This document shows positions 1 to 7,519 of a DNA stretch of 64,000 nt, piece after piece. This DNA is from Desulfoluna spongiiphila. Its GTDB lineage: Bacteria; Desulfobacterota; Desulfobacteria; Desulfobacterales; Desulfolunaceae. The stretch covers positions 1 through 64,000 of the forward strand of contig NZ_FMUX01000027.1 of assembly GCF_900101345.1 (NCBI RefSeq), given 5' to 3'. Below the pieces are notes generated by a model. It did not search any database. It was not told the DNA's origin and saw only the letters and a program-made list of their open reading frames with translations. The stretch's first letter is position 1. Every line of letters starts with the position of its first letter. The position numbers and the translations under genes are program-made.

Positions 1-1337
1 ATTCCAATAGATATTGGTGTCAAAAAGAAATTCAATTTGCAAAAGAGTCTAATAAGCCGATGGTTGTAGTAAACCATCTTAAAAAAAGTGAAGATAGAAT
101 TTTTCCACATTGTGTGAATGTCCCATCTGTAAGGGTCCAATCAAATAGTGAAATATCTGATGGTGAAAAGTATCGGGTGATTACAATTGCATTGCTTGAA
201 ACATTAAGACATCATTATCACACGCAATTTTTAGAAAATTATAATAGCGATTCAGTATTGATTTTAAATAGGCCTCCAGAGCTTACAGATATCCCATTAC
301 TTATAAAAAATAGTGGTGGTAAAATTGATAAAAATTTTAACGCAATTTTATATCCAGAGCCGCCTGTATATGAAAACGAATTAAAATTTTTAGTCCCTTT
401 TGGGATTAAGGCGGAAACCCCGCTAAGCCACTATGCTCCTTTGTTGAAAGGGTCAACTATTGGTATTTCGGTTTCAGAGCCTGACAAAAAAGAAATATCG
501 AAGATTGGACAAAGTGAAAGTCATTTAATCAATTTATCACAAACAATAGCTCGTCATTTGTTGTTTCGCCGTGCCACATTAGTGTACGGTGGAGATCTTC
601 GATTAAGGAATAATTTCACTGAGTATTTGTGTGAAGAAGCTCTAATTGTGAAGGATTGCATAAAGGAATTTGGTCCTCTTCTCAAGAATTTTTCTGCATG
701 GCCTATTTATAATATCACAAACGATAGAGTTATAGAGTGGAATTCACAAAACCATCAAATTGCGGAAATGATAGAAGTTGATCCCCCATCAAAAGTTCGA
801 AGTGGTTATAATACAGATAAATTTCTTCCACCAGATAGTCCACTAAATCTTTTTGCCTGGAGCCTTTCCTTGACTAAAATGCGCAACGAGATGATTGATA
901 AATGTGATTATCGAATTTGTGCAGGTGGTAGGTTATTTGGTTACAAGGGAAAATATCCAGGAGTTCTTGAAGAGATTTTAATTTCAATTAAATTAAAAAA
1001 GCCTCTTTATTTGATTGGTGGCTTTGGTGGTATTACATCAAGGGTCTGTGACTTTATCATTGGCGGAAATATTGCCGAAGAGCTGACTTATGATTGGCAG
1101 GTAGATCATACTTTAAGTTATAGTAAATTGAGTGAATTATTCTATAAAGATCCTTCTGAGAGTAATATTGATTATAGTGGCGTTTTAGGTGAAATAGCAA
1201 CATTAGGTCTTGAAGGACTGTCGAGGGGTAACGGATTAACAGTAGATCAGAATAAGCGGCTGTTTAAAAGTGAATTTATTGATGAGGTAGTAATGCTAAT
1301 TGTTAAAGGTATAGATAACTTGACTCATGGATACTAA
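1..1337 (+). CDS. TIR-SLOG fusion protein, 5' end cut by window
   Basis: The reading frame is open from position 3 through the first ATG at 60, so the gene starts left of the window. The upstream residues (SNRYWCQKEIQFAKESNKP) have the look of the TIR segment around the catalytic glutamate (W-C-x-K-E followed by a beta strand, MVVVN). The C-terminal half has glycine-rich Rossmann loops typical of SLOG (LOG/DprA-like) folds: LLFRRATLVYGGD near 580 nt and CAGGRLFGYKG followed by PLYLIGGFGG near 920-1030 nt. SLOG domains are known to bind nucleotide-derived ligands and TIR domains to cleave NAD+. The stop overlaps the next gene by 11 nt, so the two are probably translated together. Base composition is far more AT-rich than the DNA from 4.6 kb on. 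The domain calls come from motif reading, without a profile search. An immune effector or signal sensor is inferred. Confidence 0.7.
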   Translation, partial: SNRYWCQKEIQFAKESNKPMVVVNHLKKSEDRIFPHCVNVPSVRVQSNSEISDGEKYRVITIALLETLRHHYHTQFLENYNSDSVLILNRPPELTDIPLLIKNSGGKIDKNFNAILYPEPPVYENELKFLVPFGIKAETPLSHYAPLLKGSTIGISVSEPDKKEISKIGQSESHLINLSQTIARHLLFRRATLVYGGDLRLRNNFTEYLCEEALIVKDCIKEFGPLLKNFSAWPIYNITNDRVIEWNSQNHQIAEMIEVDPPSKVRSGYNTDKFLPPDSPLNLFAWSLSLTKMRNEMIDKCDYRICAGGRLFGYKGKYPGVLEEILISIKLKKPLYLIGGFGGITSRVCDFIIGGNIAEELTYDWQVDHTLSYSKLSELFYKDPSESNIDYSGVLGEIATLGLEGLSRGNGLTVDQNKRLFKSEFIDEVVMLIVKGIDNLTHGY

Positions 1338-1938
1338 CATAAAAAAGAAGATAGTTGTGTTAGATGGAGCAGATAATACAGGGAAATCGAAACTTTCTGA
1401 GAATCTGGCTCGTGAAATAAACGCTATTGTTATCCAGCAGCCAAGTCCAAGTAACTCAGTTGGATTTTTGCGTAATGTGGTAAAAAAAGAACAAAATATT
1501 GAGCCATTTGCTCGACAATTATTACATTCCATATCTCATACTGTCGATTTTTACGAGACGATGTTGATTTCTGAAAATACCATCGTTATGGATAGGTGCT
1601 ATATTTCTGCTTTGGTTTATGGAGAACTCTGCGGTTTAAATCAAAATCAATTGAATCTAATACATAATATTCACAAATCTATTTACTCAAGATTAAATAA
1701 TTTGTTTGATGTTCATATTTTTATTTTGACGAAAAAACAGCCTTTTAGGACAAATGATGAGTCCATCTATGAACAAGTTCTCAATTGGCAAGACATAAAT
1801 ATGATCTACCAAAAATTAAGTAGAACATGTGATAAATATTTCTTTTTAGAGAATGAGAACATTGATTTGATAGATCTTGATCAATTTAATAGCATTGATA
1901 ACATAGTTTCTCATATCCGTAATTGCATAAAGTTGTAG
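1327..1938 (+). CDS. Thymidylate-kinase-like P-loop nucleotide kinase
   Basis: This 203-residue protein begins with a Walker A loop (LDGADNTGKSKLS, about residues 11-23), followed by a hydrophobic helix and a DRCYISALVYGE block (about 94-105). That order matches the dTMP kinase family, in which the DR motif positions the nucleotide. Length is close to a normal Tmk, but sequence is divergent and AT-rich, so this is unlikely to be the housekeeping enzyme. It starts inside the preceding TIR-SLOG gene and is coupled to it by an 11-nt overlap. The pairing with a SLOG protein suggests that it makes, modifies or removes a nucleotide signal; this is inference. It could instead be a deoxynucleoside kinase. 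Confidence 0.75.
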   Translation: MDTNIKKKIVVLDGADNTGKSKLSENLAREINAIVIQQPSPSNSVGFLRNVVKKEQNIEPFARQLLHSISHTVDFYETMLISENTIVMDRCYISALVYGELCGLNQNQLNLIHNIHKSIYSRLNNLFDVHIFILTKKQPFRTNDESIYEQVLNWQDINMIYQKLSRTCDKYFFLENENIDLIDLDQFNSIDNIVSHIRNCIKL

Positions 1939-2471
1939 AGAGCTTTACTGAAAATTAATACAGATGTAAATCATCCACCTTTGGTGGATAACCCGGATAG
2001 GTTCTATCGATCCGCGAGAAAAGAAATATTTTTTTCCTCTGGAAAGCCCCTGATGGGAATAACTGGAAGAGGAATCAATACACGATTGGGGAAGCCTATC
2101 CCATACCCGATGTGATTACAAATATCATTTTGTAATCGTGACGAAGCACTGCCAAAAGAAGCTGGATTGCAAATTTCGAACGTAAGTTGGAGAGATGCTA
2201 AAGGCCTTGTGCCGAATAAGGGAGACTGTCAGCTCAGCTTAGGCTTTATAATTGGTTTCTTGAAGGGAAAGATCGCTGTCTCGACTAATCGTAAGGTATT
2301 AAAGACGCAACTACTTTCGGGTTTACACTTTTGGTATAGATGAAGCGACAATAAGTTAATATATCAGAGCTGGAAGTACACGACGAATAATAGGAGTTTG
2401 GTTTTCAGTAACGTTCATTAAGCCCCGTATGTGTTTTTCATAAGTTGAGGGTGCTTCCTGCGGGAGGAAAT
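1939..2471. other. Intergenic region between convergent genes, two inverted repeats
   Basis: AT-rich spacer between the convergent kinase and the TIR operon. No convincing ORF. It contains a 7-bp perfect inverted repeat with a 3-nt loop at 1973-1989 (ATCCACC/GGTGGAT), 34 nt after the kinase stop, and a 9-bp perfect inverted repeat with a 6-nt loop at 2114-2137 (GATTACAAA/TTTGTAATC). Neither is followed by a clear T-run, so terminator function is uncertain. A small RNA or a decayed element is possible but not demonstrated. Confidence 0.4.
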
Positions 2472-3035
2472 TCACTTCTCCATTTCAGTCAGATCCTCAA
2501 CGCCAGCCATATCTGCCAACATCTTAGAGTATATTTTTAGAATATCTTGAAGTTCTGTTAGTTCCTTATAGAAAATTTCTTTTTTTGCGTTATCTTCAAA
2601 TCCACAATCAATTGATATTTTGTGCCATTTTGCGGTAAATGGTCGGATTTTTTGGTTTAGAACAATTACAGCTAACTTTGTAAATTCAATGCATTCTTTC
2701 CCATTCTCTTTTATGATAGTGCGTGTAATTGGAAACAGAGAATAAATACTTTTCAATGCTGTTAGCTGATCACTCTCATTGGAATATGTTTTTTGTGTTG
2801 TAACACGTGTAACTAACTCAATATATAATTCCCATGCAGCTTTTCTGTCAGGATCAGATGGGTTAAAATCCATCTCCAGAAAAGGGGCTTTTATTTTTAG
2901 AGACGTCATTCCCCATTTTTTAAGCCATTGCTTCCATTTGTATTTATTCTTATTTCTATTGATTTTGCGAAGCTTCGAAACAAAATTGATTATTGAGCTT
3001 TGGGGTTTTCGGTTTTTTATTTTTTGATGTTTCAT
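2472..3035 (-). CDS. Unrecognised protein of the TIR operon (AWELYIELVTRVTTQ motif)
   Basis: A 187-residue protein with no catalytic motif that I can name. The basic N-terminus (about 30 residues rich in K and R) is followed by a conserved-looking block, DRKAAWELYIELVTRVTTQ, then YSLFPITRTIIKE and VLNQKIRPFTAKWHKIS. It is helical in character, without a signal peptide or transmembrane segment. A TTG codon at 3074 would add 13 residues, but the ATG at 3035 has a better ribosome site (AAGGA about 10 nt upstream). It is the last gene of an operon after two TIR genes (100 nt gap), so it is likely an associated immune component, adaptor or effector. I have an impression that similar proteins lie beside TIR genes elsewhere, but cannot verify it here. 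Confidence 0.7.
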   Translation of the reverse strand: MKHQKIKNRKPQSSIINFVSKLRKINRNKNKYKWKQWLKKWGMTSLKIKAPFLEMDFNPSDPDRKAAWELYIELVTRVTTQKTYSNESDQLTALKSIYSLFPITRTIIKENGKECIEFTKLAVIVLNQKIRPFTAKWHKISIDCGFEDNAKKEIFYKELTELQDILKIYSKMLADMAGVEDLTEMEK

Positions 3036-3135
3036 ATATACTTGATCCTTATAATTAAGTAGGCTACTTTTCAATCTGTCGACTTACAAAACGGAGCGAA
3101 GCGACGCTTTTGACTATCAAGAGTATTTACCTTGT

Positions 3136-3531
3136 TTATTTACCATCATTTAAAGCTTTTTCAATTTTACGAGCAACTTCTTGCATTGATTGATTTCTGG
3201 CATCAATATACATGAAACCCATTAGCCACTCGGGTAGATTAAGTTCTGTATGCGTAGATCCAGTAATAATTGCAATTATCTGTTTTTCCATAGCATAGGC
3301 TGCACCAATTTCAAATTGAACCCATTTGCTTTTTATTGAGCTCTGAGATACTAAAACAATAAGTGCACTGGCTTGATGTAGTGATTCTTTTACCTTGGCA
3401 GATATTGCATCGCCTGCTGTAATATCAGATTGGTCAAGCAATCCAGCAACTTCAATACCTTCTAGCTCCGTATGCAAACTTGATGCTATTTCTAAATCGG
3501 ATAAGGAATATGAAATAAATACTTTATTCAT
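3136..3531 (-). CDS. Small stand-alone TIR domain protein
   Basis: 131 residues, essentially a single TIR domain: KVFISYSLSD at the N-terminus (strand A and the following loop), a LLDQSDITAGD loop, the ALIVLVSQSSIKSKWVQFE core, and the expected catalytic glutamate in WVQFEIGAA (E74). Bacterial TIR domains with this glutamate cleave NAD+ or make cyclic ADP-ribose isomers, for example ThsB of Thoeris. No sensor domain is fused, so it probably works with its neighbours. Only two bases separate it from the upstream TIR gene, which makes co-transcription near certain. Assignment to Thoeris itself is not supported because no ThsA-like SIR2 gene is visible within the window. Confidence 0.87.
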   Translation of the reverse strand: MNKVFISYSLSDLEIASSLHTELEGIEVAGLLDQSDITAGDAISAKVKESLHQASALIVLVSQSSIKSKWVQFEIGAAYAMEKQIIAIITGSTHTELNLPEWLMGFMYIDARNQSMQEVARKIEKALNDGK

Positions 3532-3533
3532 TG

Positions 3534-3941
3534 TTAGACCTCTTTTATCCGCAAATGAAGTTCTTTAATATACGAGTTAAGGTCATTTATGTTTATAATG
3601 TTAATATCTTCCAAAATCGCTTTGCCTTGTCCAGTTTCTTCTAAATCGTTAACACTCATCCCATAAAATACTGCAATAATCGGTATTTCTCTATTCCAGG
3701 CGGCACCAATCTCTATCCAAACCCAAGATCGCAACGATGACCAAGGGGTAAAAATTGCTAATAGTTCTTGGCTTTCTTTGATCTCTTTACGAATAACCTT
3801 TTTATAGTCAGAGCAACCTTTTGGAATGTTGGTCTCATCTAAAAAAGTATTAGCCCCAGCTTCTCTAATTTCTTTTGATATTTGACCAGCCAACCAAAGA
3901 TCTTTACTGCCATGAGATACGAATATTTTGTAATTCTCCAT
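3534..3941 (-). CDS. Small stand-alone TIR domain protein, first gene of operon
   Basis: 135 residues: YKIFVSHGSKD (strand A and loop), TFLDETNIPKG (BB-loop region), ELLAIFTPWSSLRSWVWIEIGAAW with candidate catalytic E77, and IIAVFYG as strand D. It is clearly a paralogue of, but not identical to, the downstream TIR protein: the core loops differ considerably, so this is not a recent duplication. The start ATG has an AAAGGA ribosome site 5 nt upstream. Two adjacent non-identical TIRs plus a third protein resemble multi-TIR signalling modules; one TIR may sense and the other amplify, but that is conjecture. Confidence 0.87.
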   Translation of the reverse strand: MENYKIFVSHGSKDLWLAGQISKEIREAGANTFLDETNIPKGCSDYKKVIRKEIKESQELLAIFTPWSSLRSWVWIEIGAAWNREIPIIAVFYGMSVNDLEETGQGKAILEDINIININDLNSYIKELHLRIKEV

Positions 3942-4665
3942 GACTTCCTTTATATTTTGATTCGACTAACAAGTGTTGATGCTCAAATTTATAGCATAAA
4001 TAGTCTCTCTTAGAGATTAATGATTAAAATAAATAGTAACTATTTTATGGCTCATTTGTGGCATGTAGCCTGTATATTGTAGGTGAGGTAACGCTTTACC
4101 TTTTAGGTACCTCTATGGAAAGTTATTTTGATGCTCACACATCTAATTTACGTTTGGAGCTGAAAGTTACTTCAAATCGCCTGTTCGATACCTTTTAATT
4201 CATACGCCTGAAATATCGGCTTTTCAATTTAAAAAACTTATATTGCCTCAGAAAGAATTTTGTCCAGTTTATGTAAATCCCAGAATTGGGTTCTTCATCA
4301 TGCATAGAAGTTTAAGGAAATACCTCTTCCAGAGCTGGCCTTCCTCAACGAATTTTATACACATGACTGACCCAATAGGTAACGCTTAATTTTACGAATA
4401 CGATGGAGGTATTTCGGTCAGAATAGGTAGATTAGGAACGATGCCGGTCCACGTAGAATCGATTCTGTTATTCGTATTTCTACAAGCTTCGAAATGAATA
4501 ACCCGCAGATTTAACGATAAAAACTATTGACACATCAAAAAGATGAAATTAGGGTGGGACGTAATCACTAGTGATTGCGGAGATCATGGAGTTCAAGAAG
4601 CAGCCCGACAGGATGTGCGACCATCCTGCCAGGCCTGACCAGAGCAACCTTCAAAGGAGGTCGTC
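3942..4665. other. AT-rich intergenic region at the island boundary
   Basis: About 720 bp separating the AT-rich immune island from the GC-rich chromosome. It must contain the promoter of the TIR operon on the minus strand (first about 100 bp, where a TCTCT/AGAGA inverted repeat lies at 4004-4016) but no clear -35/-10 pair could be fixed. A perfect 14-bp palindrome, AATCACTAGTGATT, sits at 4563-4576, close to where composition changes. No integrase, tRNA fragment or direct-repeat attachment site was seen. Confidence 0.4.
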
Positions 4666-4800
4666 ATGGCTAAGCGGTTTTTTACATCACGCCCCGATCC
4701 ATTTCAAGACGTTTTTTCCTCGCAACGCGGTAATCCGCGGCCCTTCTACCAACGCTATTGCCGTTTCAAATGGCCCATGAACACACGCATTTTTGCCTGA
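4666..4800 (+). CDS. Small basic protein of 44 residues, unknown
   Basis: A short ORF with an unusually strong ribosome site: AAAGGAGG at 4654-4661, 4 nt before ATG. The product starts MAKRFFTSRPDPFQDV and ends KWPMNTRIFA, is rich in Arg, Phe and Pro and strongly basic, with no signal peptide or transmembrane helix. Its translation initiation region (AAAGGAG-x-TC-xx-CATGGC) is very like that of the 98-residue gene at 5234, which suggests related genes or shared regulation. Function unknown. It could be a spurious ORF; the main support is the Shine-Dalgarno sequence. Confidence 0.5.
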   Translation: MAKRFFTSRPDPFQDVFSSQRGNPRPFYQRYCRFKWPMNTRIFA

Positions 4801-5233
4801 CGGGCTGAATAACGCCCTTCGGGATTCCTGCGTGGTGACGGACAGCCCTGTCCCTTGTGGTCGTGGCCAGTTTATCTCCTTTTTTATTTCCCGAAGGTGC
4901 GTCCTTATTCTGCCCGTTTCAGGCTCGGTTTCAGGGTGGTTTTCTGCTCGGTTTGAGTGAAGGTCGCCCTGTAAAAAAAATGCCTCTCGTGGATCGCTGA
5001 TCAGTATTTCGCACGGTTTTATCCGGGCAAGGCACCACTGGTGCCCTTTTCTCAGCCTGCCTTGCCCGGGCACGAGAGTGTTGCGGTGCGCCTTTGCCTC
5101 TTCTGCATGTTTGGGCGATACGGCGTGCCGTGGCGTGAGGAGGGAAGGGGGGAAAGGACTGGGGGAGGCCCGCCCGAGCTTCTCCCAGATCCTTCTCTAT
5201 GCTTCATGTGCAACCCGGACAAAGGAGATCACC
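4801..5233. other. Intergenic region with strong nested hairpins
   Basis: No credible gene on either strand. It holds a perfect 12-bp inverted repeat (CCGGGCAAGGCA at 5023-5034 and its complement at 5058-5069, 23-nt loop) that competes with an inner 7-bp hairpin around GGCACCA-C-TGGTGCC (5031-5045). Mutually exclusive structures about 165 nt ahead of the 5234 start could be a transcription attenuator or a small RNA. This is inference from base pairing only. Confidence 0.4.
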
Positions 5234-5530
5234 ATGGCCTCTTTGGATACCCAGACCGGCCCCGGCATGTTTGCAGGGTCGGAAATATCAGAGCTTTGCG
5301 ACTCCATCAAAGATGTTCACAGGCTTTTGTCTTCAGTGGGGGCTTTTTACATCGAGTTGGAACAGGCCGAGGCACCGGGCGGCAACGGCCTTCAGATCGA
5401 TTTTAAAAAGTGGGGGATCCGAACCATCACCGAGGATTTGCTGGCCCGGCAGTATGAAAAAATTGATCGGATCATGGCCATTTATAAAGAGGAGCAGGAG
5501 AAGATGAAGGGGGTGAATGTGGGGATGTGA
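5234..5530 (+). CDS. Hypothetical 98-residue cytoplasmic protein
   Basis: Start chosen at ATG 5234, preceded by AAAGGAG with 6-nt spacing; an upstream in-frame extension lacks any ribosome site. The product is acidic and mostly helical (SEISELCDSIKDVHRLLSS, then ITEDLLARQYEKIDRIMAIYKEEQEKMK), with no signal peptide, membrane segment or known motif. The helical C-terminus could form a coiled coil and mediate oligomerisation. I do not recognise the family. Confidence 0.6.
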   Translation: MASLDTQTGPGMFAGSEISELCDSIKDVHRLLSSVGAFYIELEQAEAPGGNGLQIDFKKWGIRTITEDLLARQYEKIDRIMAIYKEEQEKMKGVNVGM

Positions 5531-5574
5531 GTTGTTTTTTTGCGTTTCGGCAGATGAATAACACCGGGATTTTT

Positions 5575-5690
5575 CCGTGATTCGCGGTGCGCCCGGCGCA
5601 CCCTACGCGGTATCGTGACCTGAGATGATTATAGTTGGGGGCGTAGGGTGCGGCTCCCGCACCGATATGCGTAACGCGAGCCGCTGGTTT
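5575..5690. repeat. Dispersed GC-rich repeat, family A
   Basis: Two inverted arms: CGCGGTGCGCCCGGCGCACC and GTAGGGTGCGGCTCCCGCACC, followed by a TGCGTAACGCGAG tail. Closely related copies lie at about 12815-12915, 12727-12760, 7308-7330 and 48720-48741, and the GTAGGGTGCACTCCGTGCACC core is tandemly repeated at 30.7-31.5 kb. All copies are intergenic. The arms can pair, so the element is likely a REP/MITE-like palindromic unit. Confidence 0.65.
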
Positions 5691-5758
5691 TGCGGGGGCT
5701 AATTGTCGTTGCGGCTTTTCGAGTTATGAAAAACACCGGTGGGCAGCGATCCTCCCTG

Positions 5759-6451
5759 TCATTGAATAGTAGAAAGGATGATGTCAGGCGTGTTGTCGTG
5801 TGTGTGGAACCCCATGGTCAGGAATTTATTTTCGGGAAGCTGCTTGTGAAAAAAGGCAACGTGCTCAGTCAATCGCGGGTACTCTTTTTTGAACATTCTG
5901 GCGTAGGCCGTGAACCTGTCTCCTTTGATAATTTTTATGCGCTGAGTGTCTTCAAAGAGCATCCCTTTTGCATGGATCATCCAGAGATCGCCTGTGGGGG
6001 TTGTTCCATCGATTACGTCGGGGGTGAGGGTGAAGACTTTGTTGTGGAACTCTTCGGCGGTGGAGAACGCAGAGAAAAAATCCTTGGATTTTTCCCTTGC
6101 TGCTTTAGAATTTGTAATGATCTTTTCATCGTTGATGGCCAAGAAGAACATCTCATTCTTATCGTTTTTTGAGTGATAATAAATTGTTTTTCTTGAAATG
6201 TTTTGGGACGATTTCACGTAGTGATCCGGAATACATGCCGACAGACCGAAAAATTCAATCCGGGTCACGGATTCTTTCAGATCGCTTTTCGACTTCACGG
6301 ATACAATATCGGCCTTATAAAAATACTCTGGGTAGACCCACTGGAAGGGTGAGGATCGGTAATGTGAGAAATCTGAAAGGGTGCCATCCAGAGCAAAGGC
6401 ACAGGTGGCACATAAAGGGATGAGGCATAGGACCAGAAAACATTTTTTCAT
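5759..6451 (-). CDS. Exported hypothetical protein, 230 residues
   Basis: The start is placed at ATG 6451 because MKKCFLVLCLIPLCATCAFALDG is a textbook signal peptide (two Lys, hydrophobic core, A-F-A cleavage) and GGAG lies 7 nt upstream; the longer frame has no ribosome site. The mature protein, rich in aromatic and charged residues (WVYPEYFY, DHYVKSSQN, WMIHAKGMLFEDTQRIKIIKGDRF), is periplasmic or secreted. No cysteine-based lipobox and no catalytic motif recognised. It stands alone between intergenic repeats. Function unknown. Confidence 0.75.
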   Translation of the reverse strand: MKKCFLVLCLIPLCATCAFALDGTLSDFSHYRSSPFQWVYPEYFYKADIVSVKSKSDLKESVTRIEFFGLSACIPDHYVKSSQNISRKTIYYHSKNDKNEMFFLAINDEKIITNSKAAREKSKDFFSAFSTAEEFHNKVFTLTPDVIDGTTPTGDLWMIHAKGMLFEDTQRIKIIKGDRFTAYARMFKKEYPRLTEHVAFFHKQLPENKFLTMGFHTHDNTPDIILSTIQ

Positions 6452-6766
6452 GGGGGATCTCCGTATAGGCGTGTACCTGTTAACGTTGGCATGCTCCCAA
6501 CTCGATTTGAATGGCATGTTTCCATTGCCATAGACGAACCGTTTCACAAGAACTGAATACCAAATCTTTATTCATGCCGTAGCGTTGATTCATTACGGTG
6601 AATACGTAGCCTGCGACCCACCCGTAACCAGGTCTGGAGTTAACCCGGATATTTCATGAGAAAACGGTCAGCCTGAAGTAATGAAAATTATTTCAAATAT
6701 TTATTGATAGGAATTTAGATAGTTCAAAAACACAAAATGTAATTCCCGGTTACCTGCTCGATTTTC
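6452..6766. other. Intergenic region, no feature recognised
   Basis: Carries the upstream region of the exported-protein gene on the minus strand. It becomes AT-rich toward 6700 and then enters the 3' end of the 95-residue gene. No terminator, repeat or small ORF with a ribosome site was seen. Confidence 0.4.
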
Positions 6767-7054
6767 TCACCCTTCGGGCGAGCCGAGTGCACCCATCTTC
6801 TGCGTTATCAGAGCCTTGAGGTAAACCACTACATCTTCAGCTCTGATGCCTTGAATATGGGCGCACTCGACTCGTGAAATATTCGGGCTAAGGGGCCTCG
6901 GGACGTGTTTCATGGCGTGCGAACAGGAATGGATAGAGGCGAGAGCTTCGGCAAGGGTGTCTCCTGCCTGATCACACCAAGCATTTGCATCTGTTTTTTC
7001 CCCTGTGAGCATTTCCCAGATTTGAGCACATTTTTCTTTTTCTTCAAAAGTCAT
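6767..7054 (-). CDS. Hypothetical 95-residue protein
   Basis: ATG 7054 is preceded by AGGAA at a suitable distance. The product starts MTFEEKEKCAQIWEMLTGE, is helical, contains four Cys and four His spread through it (CAQ, WCDQ, SCSH, ECAH) without a CxxC pair, and has no signal peptide. Metal binding is conceivable but not supported by a recognisable motif. No family recognised. Confidence 0.55.
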   Translation of the reverse strand: MTFEEKEKCAQIWEMLTGEKTDANAWCDQAGDTLAEALASIHSCSHAMKHVPRPLSPNISRVECAHIQGIRAEDVVVYLKALITQKMGALGSPEG

Positions 7055-7519
7055 AGATGTGGATTCCTGTTTGTTAGGAATTGCTTTTCTAAGGCTATGT
7101 GTGTTTGGTTTTTGTTGGTAAATTTAATGATTGCGGGGAGGTAATTGGCGAGGCGTTATTGATAGATACTCTGTGTGATGCTCGTTGTCAAATTCATTAT
7201 AGAGTCATGAGGATTGGCCGGTATGCCGAGAAAAGGGTGTGGTAGTGGGTATTCGGTACGGTGAATGTGTGGTGTGGTCGGTTTGAACGATGAGGGGGGA
7301 TGGAGATGGTGCACGGAGTGCACCCTACGGGGTGACGCTTGATTGCTGGTTTAGAGGGGACGATTGGTGGGGGGAATCGTTACGCTTGATGGGCACGGCG
7401 CCAAGGGTTTTGTCGCTCGTGAGGGTGTCGGTTTGCCTTTGCCCATCCTACGGGTGACGCGGGTATGAAGGGTTTCGTTATGGATTTTGTCCTTTGCCCT
7501 TAGCCATTCGGCCTATTAT
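7055..7519. repeat. Intergenic region with dispersed repeats A and B
   Basis: About 465 bp with no gene. A family A core (GGTGCACGGAGTGCACCCTACGG) lies at 7308-7330. A family B element (GGGCACGGCGCCAAGG ... TTTGCCTTTGCCCATCCTACGGG ... GACGCGGGTATG) lies at 7390-7468 and is almost identical to 48780-48862; parts of it also flank 16735-16900. A CCTTTGCCCTTAGCC tract at 7490-7506 is related to the heptamer repeats found at 16.7 and 19.0 kb. Confidence 0.6.

Noticed and set aside
4563..4576. AATCACTAGTGATT resembles a cloning-vector junction
   Set aside because: The vector sequence continues differently after this point and the flanking DNA looks genomic; it is simply a palindrome.
4687..5073. 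128-codon frame on the minus strand
   Set aside because: No ribosome site, low-complexity product, spans strong hairpins and the well-supported small ORF on the other strand.
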